DNA of 13,700 bases. Source: an uncultured Clostridia bacterium (GTDB lineage Bacteria > Bacillota > Clostridia > Oscillospirales > CAG-272). This document shows positions 7,705 through 13,700 of the stretch, piece after piece. Positions within the stretch are counted from its first letter, which is position 1. Every line of letters begins with the position of its first letter. The DNA lies in assembly GCA_905235755.1 (NCBI GenBank), contig CAJONA010000015.1, positions 1 to 13,700 of the forward strand. The letters are read 5' to 3'. Made by a program: the position numbers and the translations under genes. Below the pieces are notes generated by a model, which made no database searches, was not told where the DNA came from, and worked only from the letters and a program-made list of their open reading frames with translations.

Positions 7705-7899
7705 ATGAACACGGAATTGATAATTAAAATTGCGGGAATAGGAATACTCGTCGCCGTTGCGTGCCAGATCCTGTCCAAAACGGGCAGGGACGAACAGGCT
7801 ACGTTTGTGGCTATCGCGGGGATAATCATAGCGCTTGTCATGCTCGTCGGCGAGATCGGCGGACTTTTCGACAAAATACAGACCATATTCGGATTGTGA
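7705..7899 (+). CDS. spoIIIAC: Stage III sporulation protein AC, small membrane protein
   Basis: At 64 residues this is the usual size for SpoIIIAC (about 68). Two membrane segments are visible, about 6-23 (starting IIKIAGIGILVA) and 32-50, joined by a short polar turn with GRDEQA, followed by an amphipathic tail. SpoIIIAC and SpoIIIAD are related membrane proteins of the mother-cell channel complex, required for forespore development after engulfment. AGAGGT (7694-7699) lies 5 nt before the ATG and overlaps the spoIIIAB stop; the gap between the genes is 9 nt. The stop is shared with the GTG start of spoIIIAD. Confidence 0.93.
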   Translation: MNTELIIKIAGIGILVAVACQILSKTGRDEQATFVAIAGIIIALVMLVGEIGGLFDKIQTIFGL

Positions 7900-8279
7900 G
7901 CATACTGCAGATCGCCGGCGTGGCGCTCGTCTCCGCTTTCGCGGTCGGAATATTGAAGATCTATAAGTCCGATCTCGTCGTTCCCGTGACAATCCTTGCG
8001 ACCGTGATCTTGCTCGGCGCGGCGGTCGCTTTGATGGTACCCGTGACGGACTACATATCCGATATGTCGGCAATGTCGGGCTTTTCGGTATATTTTAAAG
8101 CGATAATGAAGGCGCTTGGGATAAGCATAATCGCCGACACTGCCGCGTCCGTTTGCAGAGAAAGCGGGCAAAGCTCGGTCGCGTCAAAGGTCGAATTTGC
8201 GGCGAAAATAATGATCTTGTCGCTCGCGCTTCCAATTATAAAAGAAGTTGTAAGCATGGCGCTTGAGGTTGTTAAATGA
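7896..8279 (+). CDS. spoIIIAD: Stage III sporulation protein AD, membrane protein
   Basis: This 127-residue protein (about 133 in B. subtilis) is a polytopic membrane part of the SpoIIIA complex. Like SpoIIIAC it begins with an LQIAGVALVSAF-type membrane segment. A second segment lies at about 25-46. The family hallmark follows: a stretch reading KALGISIIADTAASVCRESG, then SSVASKVEFAAKIMIL and a last hydrophobic segment. The start chosen is GTG 7896, which overlaps the spoIIIAC stop (GTGA). The frame stays open upstream to an ATG at 7761, but those residues read as an out-of-frame copy of spoIIIAC and do not fit the family. No good Shine-Dalgarno sequence is present, so translation probably depends on coupling to spoIIIAC. 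Confidence 0.92.
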   Translation: MSILQIAGVALVSAFAVGILKIYKSDLVVPVTILATVILLGAAVALMVPVTDYISDMSAMSGFSVYFKAIMKALGISIIADTAASVCRESGQSSVASKVEFAAKIMILSLALPIIKEVVSMALEVVK

Positions 8280-9367
8280 AAAAGATATTTGCAATATTTT
8301 TTGTCGTTATTCTTTTTTCCGTCAGGTGCTTTGCCGCGGAGGCTGACTACATCGACGAGATTTCAAACGCTGTACCGGACGAGATAGAAGAGATCATAGG
8401 CGGCGATCTTTCCGACGGCGGATTTACGAGCTCTGACATAAGTGTCGGGCTGTTTTTCAATATGATATTGAGAGCGCTCGCGTCCGCCGTGCCGTCGGCG
8501 ACGAAGGCGCTTGCAACCATCATCGGACTTCTTATCATATCTTCTGTTCTCGGCGCTTTGCGCGGAGCGGTCTACTCAAAGACTATCGGCGACGCAGTCG
8601 AGTTCATATCGGTGTTATGCGTTTGTGCGGCGGCATTTTCGATGACGAGCGCTGTCTTTTCTGTCGCTGAGGAGTTTATCACGGGGCTGGGGACATTCTT
8701 GGAAGTGTTTCTGCCTGTAATGACGGTGCTCGGCGCCGCCGGCGGGAGCATAACATTTGCCGCGTCGTCGGCGGCGGTCGTGTCGGCGGCAGTGACGCTG
8801 CTCGGGGCGATTTGCACGTCATTTGCGTTTCCGCTGCTTAAAGTTTGCTTCTCAATATCGATATCGTCGGCGATGTGCGGTTCGGTAGATCTCGGCGGCA
8901 TATCTTCGGCGATCAAAAAGCTCATAACGTATATTATGACGATAACCGGGATCATCCTTGCCGCGGTCATGACTTTTCAGAGCATAATCACAAAAAGCGC
9001 CGACACCGCGGCTATCAAAGGCATGAAATTTACAGTCGGCACGCTCATACCGCTCGTCGGATCGGCGCTCGGCGACGCGATGACGACTATCGCGGGGAGC
9101 GTCGGCGTTGTGCGTTCGGCCGTCGGCGTTTCGGGAGCGATAATCATTTGCGCCATGGTAATTTTGCCGACGGCAAATTTGCTCATAAATAAGCTGTTTT
9201 TGGACATCTCTGGCGGCGTGGCGGATCTGCTCGGTCTGAAAAAGGAGCGCGCGTTCTTGTCGCAGATGAGCGGCGTCGTCGGATTTTTGACGGCGATAAC
9301 GGCTTTTGTTGGGGCGTTCTTTATAATAGCGGTGTCTGTCATGGCGGCAACGGGGGTGAACGTGTAA
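8276..9367 (+). CDS. spoIIIAE: Stage III sporulation protein AE, polytopic membrane protein
   Basis: SpoIIIAE is the largest membrane subunit of the mother-cell SpoIIIA complex. The 363 residues (about 399 in B. subtilis) start with a signal sequence (about 1-20, probable cleavage after CFAA). A short acidic exported stretch (22-55) follows, then about six to eight hydrophobic segments between 75 and 360. The family's best-conserved stretch is visible at about 251-287: KFTVGTLIPLVGSALGDA followed by a hydrophobic run and SAVG. The start overlaps the spoIIIAD stop as ATGA and has TGAGGT (8264-8269) 6 nt upstream. Gly, Ala and Ser are very common, as expected for packed membrane helices. It ends TAATG with spoIIIAF. 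Confidence 0.95.
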   Translation: MKKIFAIFFVVILFSVRCFAAEADYIDEISNAVPDEIEEIIGGDLSDGGFTSSDISVGLFFNMILRALASAVPSATKALATIIGLLIISSVLGALRGAVYSKTIGDAVEFISVLCVCAAAFSMTSAVFSVAEEFITGLGTFLEVFLPVMTVLGAAGGSITFAASSAAVVSAAVTLLGAICTSFAFPLLKVCFSISISSAMCGSVDLGGISSAIKKLITYIMTITGIILAAVMTFQSIITKSADTAAIKGMKFTVGTLIPLVGSALGDAMTTIAGSVGVVRSAVGVSGAIIICAMVILPTANLLINKLFLDISGGVADLLGLKKERAFLSQMSGVVGFLTAITAFVGAFFIIAVSVMAATGVNV

Positions 9368-9849
9368 TGAACGGAATATATTCGCAGCTCGGTGCGATAC
9401 TGCTCATCTCCGTTTCGGCGGCGATAGTGTCGTTTATGTCGCCCGACGGAGAGATGAAAAAATACGTCGATCTCATAGCGCGGCTCGGCGTGCTCGCGGC
9501 GATAGCTGTGCCTATCATTGCGGGGATAACGAATATTCCGTATCGAATATCGGAATACGAGGAGATACAGCAGACGGAATATCAGTCCGGCGAGTACGAT
9601 GTCATATCGCTGGCAAAGGCGAATATCGAGTCGAGCGTCGCCGAGAGGGTGGAGGCGGAATTCGGACTGAAAAAGGGAAGCGTCGGCGTGTTTGTCGAGC
9701 TTGACGCATCCGACATTTCGTCGATAGATATTTTAAGCATCGATGTTACCGTGCCGCGCGGCACGGACAAAACCTCGGTGAAAAATTACGTTTTGAAGTT
9801 ATTTGAAAACACGTCGAGCGTCAGCGTAAAGGAGGACGGGTATGACTGA
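9367..9849 (+). CDS. spoIIIAF: Stage III sporulation protein AF, membrane-anchored
   Basis: SpoIIIAF has two membrane segments and a domain in the space between mother cell and forespore that resembles ring-building domains of secretion systems. Seen here in 160 residues: segment 1 (about 9-24), a short loop with MKKYVDLIARLG, segment 2 (about 40-55), then a soluble domain (about 65-160) with the alpha-beta pattern ANIESSVAERVEAEFG, a strand (GVFVELD), another strand (ILSIDVTVP) and a helix (TSVKNYVLKLFE). The start overlaps the spoIIIAE stop by one base (TAATG), with GGGGGTG about 7 nt upstream. Its end overlaps spoIIIAG by 8 nt and carries the spoIIIAG ribosome binding site. Confidence 0.9.
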   Translation: MNGIYSQLGAILLISVSAAIVSFMSPDGEMKKYVDLIARLGVLAAIAVPIIAGITNIPYRISEYEEIQQTEYQSGEYDVISLAKANIESSVAERVEAEFGLKKGSVGVFVELDASDISSIDILSIDVTVPRGTDKTSVKNYVLKLFENTSSVSVKEDGYD

Positions 9850-10324
9850 CGAAAAAAAGCAGATTTTTTCAGGGAAAAAGAAGACATGGCTGCTCGTCGC
9901 GCTCGGCGTGCTGGGCGTCTTGCTCGTGATATTCGGCACGGTCGGATCGGGCAGAGAAAAAAACTTGTCCGCGAGCGTTGAAAAAAACAGCGATGAGGCA
10001 TATATCGCCGAACTTGAGAATAAGATTTATAACGTAATAGCAAAGGTTACGGGAGACAGGGACGCAGTTGTGATGATAACGTGTGACGGCAGCACAGAAC
10101 ACATCTACGCTTCAAATAACGGCGATGACAGCGAATACGTCACCGTTAGAACAGACGGCGATTATTCGCTCGTGCTGCTGAAAAATGTGTATCCGTCGAT
10201 AACGGGCGTATCGGTCGCTTGCAGGGGCGGCGACGATCCGACGCTGCAAAAAAAGCTTATCGGCGTGATCTCGACGGCGCTCGGAGTGTCAAGTAACAGA
10301 ATTTGCATTGTAGGAACAAAATAA
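9842..10324 (+). CDS. spoIIIAG: Stage III sporulation protein AG, ring-forming channel subunit
   Basis: In B. subtilis SpoIIIAG forms a large ring in the intermembrane space through a ring-building motif and is thought to make the channel conduit. This copy has 160 residues (229 in B. subtilis). It has a basic cytosolic start (1-14), one membrane segment (15-33), a linker and helix (DEAYIAELENKIYNVIAKV, 51-69), strand DAVVMITCDG, a short insert (about 90-108), then LVLLKNVYPSITGVSVACRGG, helix DPTLQKKLIGVISTALG and the end strand NRICIVG. The insert between the first strand and the conserved YP-I-GV stretch is only about 20 residues, much less than in B. subtilis. A perfect AAAGGAGG (9828-9835) lies 6 nt before the ATG, the strongest ribosome binding site in the operon, which fits a protein needed in many copies. 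Confidence 0.93.
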   Translation: MTDEKKQIFSGKKKTWLLVALGVLGVLLVIFGTVGSGREKNLSASVEKNSDEAYIAELENKIYNVIAKVTGDRDAVVMITCDGSTEHIYASNNGDDSEYVTVRTDGDYSLVLLKNVYPSITGVSVACRGGDDPTLQKKLIGVISTALGVSSNRICIVGTK

Positions 10325-10345
10325 TTATCAAAGGAGAATTTTATT

Positions 10346-11008
10346 ATGAGAAACGAAGCAAGAGCCGCAATGAGAGCCGGAAGCGTTGAACAGGTCGTGT
10401 CGGCGGGAGAGTTTGAGCTGCCGCAGGAGGAAGAAAAAAAGGAATTCAAATTTAAAAGCGTGTTCACGGGCGAGAAGCTGAAAAACGGATTTCGCAAGAT
10501 AGGGACAAGAAATCTTGTGATCGTGCTGTCGGTACTTCTGATCGGCGGCGCCGTATACGCGAACTGGCGGCTGTTCGGCAAGGCGTCCGGGACGCCCGAC
10601 GACACATCGGTGATAGGCGAAGTAGATGGGGACGGCGACACGTCCGCGCCGACAACGGCGAGCTATTTCTCGGCGTCACAGATCGAACGCCAGCGCGCCA
10701 GAGATGAAGCGATAGAGGTGCTTCAAAGCGTTGTAGACAACGCGTCGGAAGCAGACGCCGCCGCGAAGGAAGAGGCGATGTCGGGAATATCCGAAATAGC
10801 GGCGAACATCGCTTTGGAAGCGAACATCGAGAGCCTGATCAAAGCGAAGGGCTTTGAAAACTGCGTCGCCGTGATAAACGGCGAAAAAGCGTCGATCGTC
10901 GTGTCGAGCGAAGGACTTAAACCGAATGAACTTTCTCAGATACTCGAAATAGTCTACGTTCAGGCGAACATCCTGCCCGAAAACGTTACTATAACCGAAG
11001 TAGGATAA
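10346..11008 (+). CDS. spoIIIAH: Stage III sporulation protein AH, partner of forespore SpoIIQ
   Basis: SpoIIIAH spans the mother-cell membrane and binds forespore SpoIIQ across the intermembrane space, zipping the two membranes and forming part of the channel. It has 220 residues. Residues 1-55 are a charged cytosolic stretch, 56-73 the membrane segment (NLVIVLSVLLIGGAVYANW), 75-106 an acidic linker, and 107-220 the family domain: ASYFSASQIERQRARDEAIE, a helix, IESLIKAKGFENCVAVING, KASIVVSS, and the end helix and strand. The first ~45 residues go beyond the short cytosolic tail of B. subtilis SpoIIIAH. ATG 10346 is supported by AAAGGAG (10330-10336) 9 nt upstream; the next in-frame ATG (10370) lacks such a site. 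It is the last gene of the operon, 21 nt after spoIIIAG. Confidence 0.94.
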   Translation: MRNEARAAMRAGSVEQVVSAGEFELPQEEEKKEFKFKSVFTGEKLKNGFRKIGTRNLVIVLSVLLIGGAVYANWRLFGKASGTPDDTSVIGEVDGDGDTSAPTTASYFSASQIERQRARDEAIEVLQSVVDNASEADAAAKEEAMSGISEIAANIALEANIESLIKAKGFENCVAVINGEKASIVVSSEGLKPNELSQILEIVYVQANILPENVTITEVG

Positions 11009-11042
11009 AAAATATCCGCGCACAGCGCACATCATCAAACAA

Positions 11043-11068
11043 AAACAGCCCGCACACGCGGGCTGTTT
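11043..11068. terminator. Convergent-gene terminator, strongest for the minus strand
   Basis: AAACAGCCCGC (11043-11053) and GCGGGCTGTTT (11058-11068) form a perfect 11-bp stem with the loop ACAC. On the minus strand the stem is followed by TTTTTGTTT, a good terminator for the ABC ATPase gene. On the plus strand only three T follow, so it is weaker for spoIIIA. No gene lies between 11009 and 11042. Confidence 0.85.
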
Positions 11069-11078
11069 ACATAAAAAC

Positions 11079-11104
11079 GCCGCTCGCGGTTGCGAGCGGC
11101 TTTT
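11079..11104. terminator. Second terminator between the converging genes
   Basis: GCCGCTCGC (11079-11087) and GCGAGCGGC (11092-11100) form a perfect 9-bp stem with the loop GGTT. TTTT then CGATTTT follows on the plus strand and GTTTTTAT on the minus strand, so it can end transcription both ways. It starts 71 nt after spoIIIAH and lies 13 nt past the ATPase stop. Confidence 0.85.
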
Positions 11105-11112
11105 CGATTTTC

Positions 11113-12285
11113 TTAGTGGCAGATGCAAATCTCTGTTTCCTTATCGAAGATGTGCATTCTCTCGGTGTCGATAGCTACCGTGATAGTATCGCCTGTCTGT
11201 GCCTTCGAACGCGGCGAAACGCGCGCTGTGAGCGGCTGTTCGACAGATTTGTCGATTACTATGTTCTTCTTGGAAGCGAGATTCTCGTCTACTTCGACCT
11301 TGTTGGCAATAAGGTAAATAAGTATTTCGGAACCCATAAGCTCGGTCACATCTACGTAAGCGTCAAACGAGCAGCCTTCGAGAGCGGCTATCTGCATAGG
11401 CGTGTCTACGATGCCTTCGGGACGCACGCCGCCGATAACTTCTTTGCCGATGTATTCCTGAAGCTCAGGCAATTCCGATTTTTCCTTGGGAAGTTTGAGC
11501 GATATTTCGCCGAATACGAAATATATGTCGTCGCCTCTCTTTTCGAGCTTGCCGTTGATGAAGTTCATCTGCGGCGTTCCGATAAATCCAGCAACGAACT
11601 TGTTGCACGGTTTGTCATAGAGGTTCTGAGGTGTGTCGACCTGCTGGATGATACCGTCTTTCATAACGACGATACGCGTAGCCATCGTCATAGCTTCAAC
11701 CTGGTCGTGAGTAACGTATACGAACGTTGTGCCGAGCTTGTGATGGAGCTTTGTGATCTCCGCTCTCATTTCCGCACGGAGCTTCGCGTCGAGGTTTGAA
11801 AGCGGCTCGTCAAGAAGGAAGACCTTAGGGTCACGAACGATGGCGCGTCCCAGAGCGACACGCTGTTTCTGACCGCCGGAAAGAGCTTTCGGATATCTGT
11901 CGAGAAGGTGAGAGATGCCGAGTATGCGCGCCGCTTCATCAACTTTTCTCTTTATTGTTTCCTTCGGGATCTTGCGAAGTTTAAGTCCGAATGCCATATT
12001 GTCGAACACCGTCATGTGAGGATAAAGAGCGTAGTTCTGGAACACCATTGCAATATCTCTGTCTTTCGGCGCAACGTCGTTCATCAACTTGTCGCCTATG
12101 AAAAGCTCGCCTTCCGTGATCTCTTCAAGTCCTGCTATCATACGAAGCGTCGTTGATTTTCCGCAGCCGGAAGGACCGACGAAGATGATGAATTCCGTGT
12201 CTCTGATCTCAAGACAGAAATCGGAAACGGCGGTAACGCCGCCGGGATATTTTTTGTAGATGTGTCTTAGTGATAAGCTTGCCAT
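11113..12285 (-). CDS. ugpC: Carbohydrate ABC importer ATPase (MsmX/MsmK/UgpC type)
   Basis: A cytosolic ATPase that energises sugar ABC importers by docking on their permeases. The 390 residues show the full type I importer plan: Walker A GPSGCGKST (37-45), Q-loop VFQNYALYPH (Q83), signature LSGGQ (135-139), Walker B VFLLDE (155-160), D-loop SNLDAK (163-168) and switch His in VTHDQVEAMT (H193). A C-terminal OB-fold regulatory domain (about 235-390, with GVRPEGI and VTELMGSE) follows. In Firmicutes one such protein often serves many sugar importers and is encoded away from them. That fits here: it stands alone with its own promoter and terminator, with no permease nearby. GGAG (complement of 12294-12297) lies 8 nt before the ATG. 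The symbols ugpC, msmX and msmK are all used for this family; the substrate cannot be told from the ATPase. Confidence 0.95.
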   Translation of the reverse strand: MASLSLRHIYKKYPGGVTAVSDFCLEIRDTEFIIFVGPSGCGKSTTLRMIAGLEEITEGELFIGDKLMNDVAPKDRDIAMVFQNYALYPHMTVFDNMAFGLKLRKIPKETIKRKVDEAARILGISHLLDRYPKALSGGQKQRVALGRAIVRDPKVFLLDEPLSNLDAKLRAEMRAEITKLHHKLGTTFVYVTHDQVEAMTMATRIVVMKDGIIQQVDTPQNLYDKPCNKFVAGFIGTPQMNFINGKLEKRGDDIYFVFGEISLKLPKEKSELPELQEYIGKEVIGGVRPEGIVDTPMQIAALEGCSFDAYVDVTELMGSEILIYLIANKVEVDENLASKKNIVIDKSVEQPLTARVSPRSKAQTGDTITVAIDTERMHIFDKETEICICH

Positions 12286-12344
12286 TTTTGTGACTCCGTT
12301 CTCGGCGATAAGTTATTTTCGGCTTCCGTCGCCGTCGGTAAACC

Positions 12345-12380
12345 TTATAAAAATCTAAATTGTATTTTAAGATTTTATAA
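12345..12380 (-). repeat. Imperfect inverted repeat in the leader of the ABC ATPase gene
   Basis: TTATAAAAATCT (12345-12356) and AGATTTTATAA (12370-12380) are complementary except for one unpaired base, around a 13-nt loop. On the minus strand it begins about 8 nt after the predicted start point. It could be a repressor site or an mRNA hairpin. The only G-C pair is in the AGATC-like core, so chance in AT-rich DNA is possible. Confidence 0.45.
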
Positions 12381-12394
12381 AAATGCTTATGTAC

Positions 12395-12423
12395 ATTATA
12401 TCAGCAAATAGCCGAAATGAAAA
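12395..12423 (-). promoter_or_regulatory. Extended -10 sigma-A promoter of the ABC ATPase gene
   Basis: On the minus strand TATAAT (12400-12395, perfect) is preceded by TGA, making the extended TGnTATAAT form. A 17-nt spacer separates it from TTTTCA (12423-12418; 4 of 6 to TTGACA). The predicted start is near 12388, leaving a leader of about 100 nt. The weak -35 is compensated by the extended -10. Confidence 0.75.
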
Positions 12424-12469
12424 GATGTTAATTCTCCAAATTTTATTTTTTTAATTTGTAGAATGTGCA

Positions 12470-12511
12470 CAAAAGATGCGCTTTGAACAAAATGAGTTGC
12501 CGCAAAGCGCA
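12470..12511 (-). terminator. Probable intrinsic terminator of tex
   Basis: On the minus strand TGCGCTTTG (12511-12503) pairs with CAAAGCGCA (12485-12477): 9 bp around a 17-nt loop, followed by TCTTTTG. It begins 15 nt after the tex stop. The loop is long and the T-tract interrupted, so this is less certain than the other terminators. Confidence 0.6.
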
Positions 12512-12526
12512 AAATTCGCTAATAAA

Positions 12527-13700
12527 TTAGATGTTTTTCATCGTCAGGCTGATACGTTTTTTCGCCGTGTCTACGGCTTTGATCTTGACTTTGACCTTGT
12601 CGCCGACGGAGAGGACCTCGCTCGGATGTTTAATGTATTTTTCGCATATTTCCGAAACGTGAACGAGCCCGTCCTGATGCACGCCGATATCGACGAAAGC
12701 GCCGAAGTCGATGACGTTGCGAACGACGCCGTCGAGGACCATTCCGGGCGTGAGGTCGGACATATCGAGAATATCGGAGCGAAGCTCCGGCATGGGCAGG
12801 TCGTCGCGTATGTCGCGGCCGGGCTTTTCAAGCTCTTTGATGATGTCGAGTATCGTCGGCACGCCTGTCGACAACTCGCCGGACAATTTTTCCACGCCGT
12901 AATTTTCGATCATCTCGCGCAGACCTTTGATGTGCAGTGCGCGGACGTCATCGTCTTTAAATCCGAATTTTTTTATTATGGATCTCGCTTTGTCGTACGA
13001 CTCGGGGTGTATGCCGGTGTTGTCGAGTATCTCGTCCGATCCCGATACGCGCAAAAATCCCGCGCACTGCTCGAACGCTTTGGCACCTATTTTCGGCACT
13101 TTAAGTATCTGGCTTCTGTTTTTGAATTCTCCGTTCTCCTCGCGGTATTTTACGATGTTTTTCGCCGTGGAAGCGTTTATCCCCGCTATATGAGAGAGAA
13201 GGGAGTGCGACGCGGTGTTTATGTCCACGCCGACCGCGTTCACGCAGTCCTCGACGACGCCGGAGAGCGCCTCGTCGAGCCGCGCCTCTTTCATATCGTG
13301 CTGATATTGACCTACGCCTATCGACTTCGGATCTATTTTCACGAGCTCCGCAAGCGGATCCTGAATGCGGCGCGCTATGCTGACGGCGCTGCGCTGCGTA
13401 ACGTCAAAATCGGGAAATTCGTCGGCGGCGAGCTTTGACGCGGAATAGACAGACGCGCCCGCCTCGCTCGTCATGATGTATTTTGTCTTTCCGCCTATTT
13501 GGCGGAGCGTCTCGGCGATGAAGATCTCGCTTTCCTTTGACGCGGTGCCGTTGCCTATCGAAACGATGTCGACGTCCCACTTCGTGATCAGACGCGTAAC
13601 GACCTTTCTCGCGCCCTCGATGTCCTCGCGCGGTTTTGTCGGATAGATGACGGCTGTGTCGAGCACTTTGCCCGTCTTGTCGACGACGGCGAGCTTGCAT
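12527..13700 (-). CDS. tex: Tex, S1-domain RNA-binding transcription accessory protein, C-terminal part
   Basis: Tex binds nucleic acid and associates with transcription; its precise role in this organism is unknown. Only the last 390 residues are visible. The frame stays open to the window edge and reads KLAVVDKTGKVLDTAV at the start, typical of the middle of Tex, so the GTG at 13666 is an internal Val. Order: the YqgF/RNase H-like domain (about 1-130, with SIGNGTASKESE and TSEAGASVYSAS), a linker with VGQYQHDM, a helix-hairpin-helix domain (about 140-220, with LLSHIAGINASTAKNIV and LKVPKIGAKAFEQCAGFLR), a wedge region with NTGIHPESYDKA, and an S1 domain (about 316-388, with DFGAFVDIGVHQDGLVHVSEI). 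It stops right after S1, without the longer tail of some homologues. Full-length Tex is about 700-780 residues, so roughly half lies outside. Confidence 0.95.
   Translation of the reverse strand, partial: CKLAVVDKTGKVLDTAVIYPTKPREDIEGARKVVTRLITKWDVDIVSIGNGTASKESEIFIAETLRQIGGKTKYIMTSEAGASVYSASKLAADEFPDFDVTQRSAVSIARRIQDPLAELVKIDPKSIGVGQYQHDMKEARLDEALSGVVEDCVNAVGVDINTASHSLLSHIAGINASTAKNIVKYREENGEFKNRSQILKVPKIGAKAFEQCAGFLRVSGSDEILDNTGIHPESYDKARSIIKKFGFKDDDVRALHIKGLREMIENYGVEKLSGELSTGVPTILDIIKELEKPGRDIRDDLPMPELRSDILDMSDLTPGMVLDGVVRNVIDFGAFVDIGVHQDGLVHVSEICEKYIKHPSEVLSVGDKVKVKIKAVDTAKKRISLTMKNI

Noticed and set aside
7761..7895. An upstream extension of spoIIIAD to ATG 7761
   Set aside because: The added 45 residues are spoIIIAC read in another frame, polar and Arg-rich. 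The family begins at the membrane segment after GTG 7896.
12476..13438. A 320-codon open frame on the plus strand, opposite tex
   Set aside because: It lies almost wholly antisense to a clear Tex coding region, has no family-like motifs and starts inside the tex terminator hairpin. Long antisense frames are common where third positions are biased.
1..13700. Search by eye for CRISPR repeats, insertion-sequence ends, tRNA or rRNA genes, prophage or defence genes
   Set aside because: Nothing supportable was seen; the window is filled by core replication, transcription, sporulation and transport genes with short spacers.

Overview
The window reads as a core chromosomal segment of an endospore-forming Clostridia-type Firmicute, probably an uncultured anaerobe of mixed base composition. 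The main evidence is a complete eight-gene spoIIIA sporulation operon (spoIIIAA to spoIIIAH). Supporting it are a primary sigma factor of Gram-positive type next to dnaG, AGGAGG-type ribosome binding sites, a Gram-positive lipoprotein and an MsmX/UgpC-type sugar-importer ATPase. I see no phage genes, insertion sequences, CRISPR, tRNA or rRNA. The species cannot be named from this sequence.

Layout, left to right. (1) 1-2574, plus strand: the 3' part of dnaG (primase; its zinc-binding N-terminus lies outside the window), then rpoD 11 nt later, the classic macromolecular-synthesis pair. (2) 2575-2874: a 300-nt spacer with no gene. It ends in a near-consensus sigma-A promoter (2755-2783) and an AT-rich leader. 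(3) 2875-6132: a very large lipoprotein of 1085 residues. Its first ~485 residues look like an ABC solute-binding protein; the last ~600 are a helical extension I do not recognise. (4) 6133-6283: two intrinsic terminators in tandem, the second one's U-tract abutting a near-perfect sigma-E promoter (6233-6261). (5) 6284-11008: spoIIIAA-AB-AC-AD-AE-AF-AG-AH, most junctions overlapping or nearly so. (6) 11009-11112: two hairpins with T-tracts that can serve both converging transcripts. (7) 12285-11113, minus strand: a single-gene ABC ATPase unit with its own extended -10 promoter and a dyad just downstream of the start point. (8) 13700-12527, minus strand: the C-terminal 390 residues of the RNA-binding protein Tex, ending in a probable terminator.

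Functionally, SpoIIIAA-AH form the mother-cell half of the channel between mother cell and forespore (with SpoIIQ from the forespore), and the promoter matches mother-cell sigma-E. The lipoprotein and the ATPase could both belong to carbohydrate import, but no permease is present, so a link between them is only an inference.

Five start sites were moved from the longest possible frame using ribosome binding sites, promoter position, family alignment or overlap: rpoD (1348), lipoprotein (2875), spoIIIAA (6284), spoIIIAD (7896), and tex, whose real start lies beyond the window. No new defence or mobile system is present. The most unusual items are the lipoprotein's C-terminal half, the N-terminal extension of SpoIIIAH, the short insert in SpoIIIAG, and the regulatory layout at 6151-6284.
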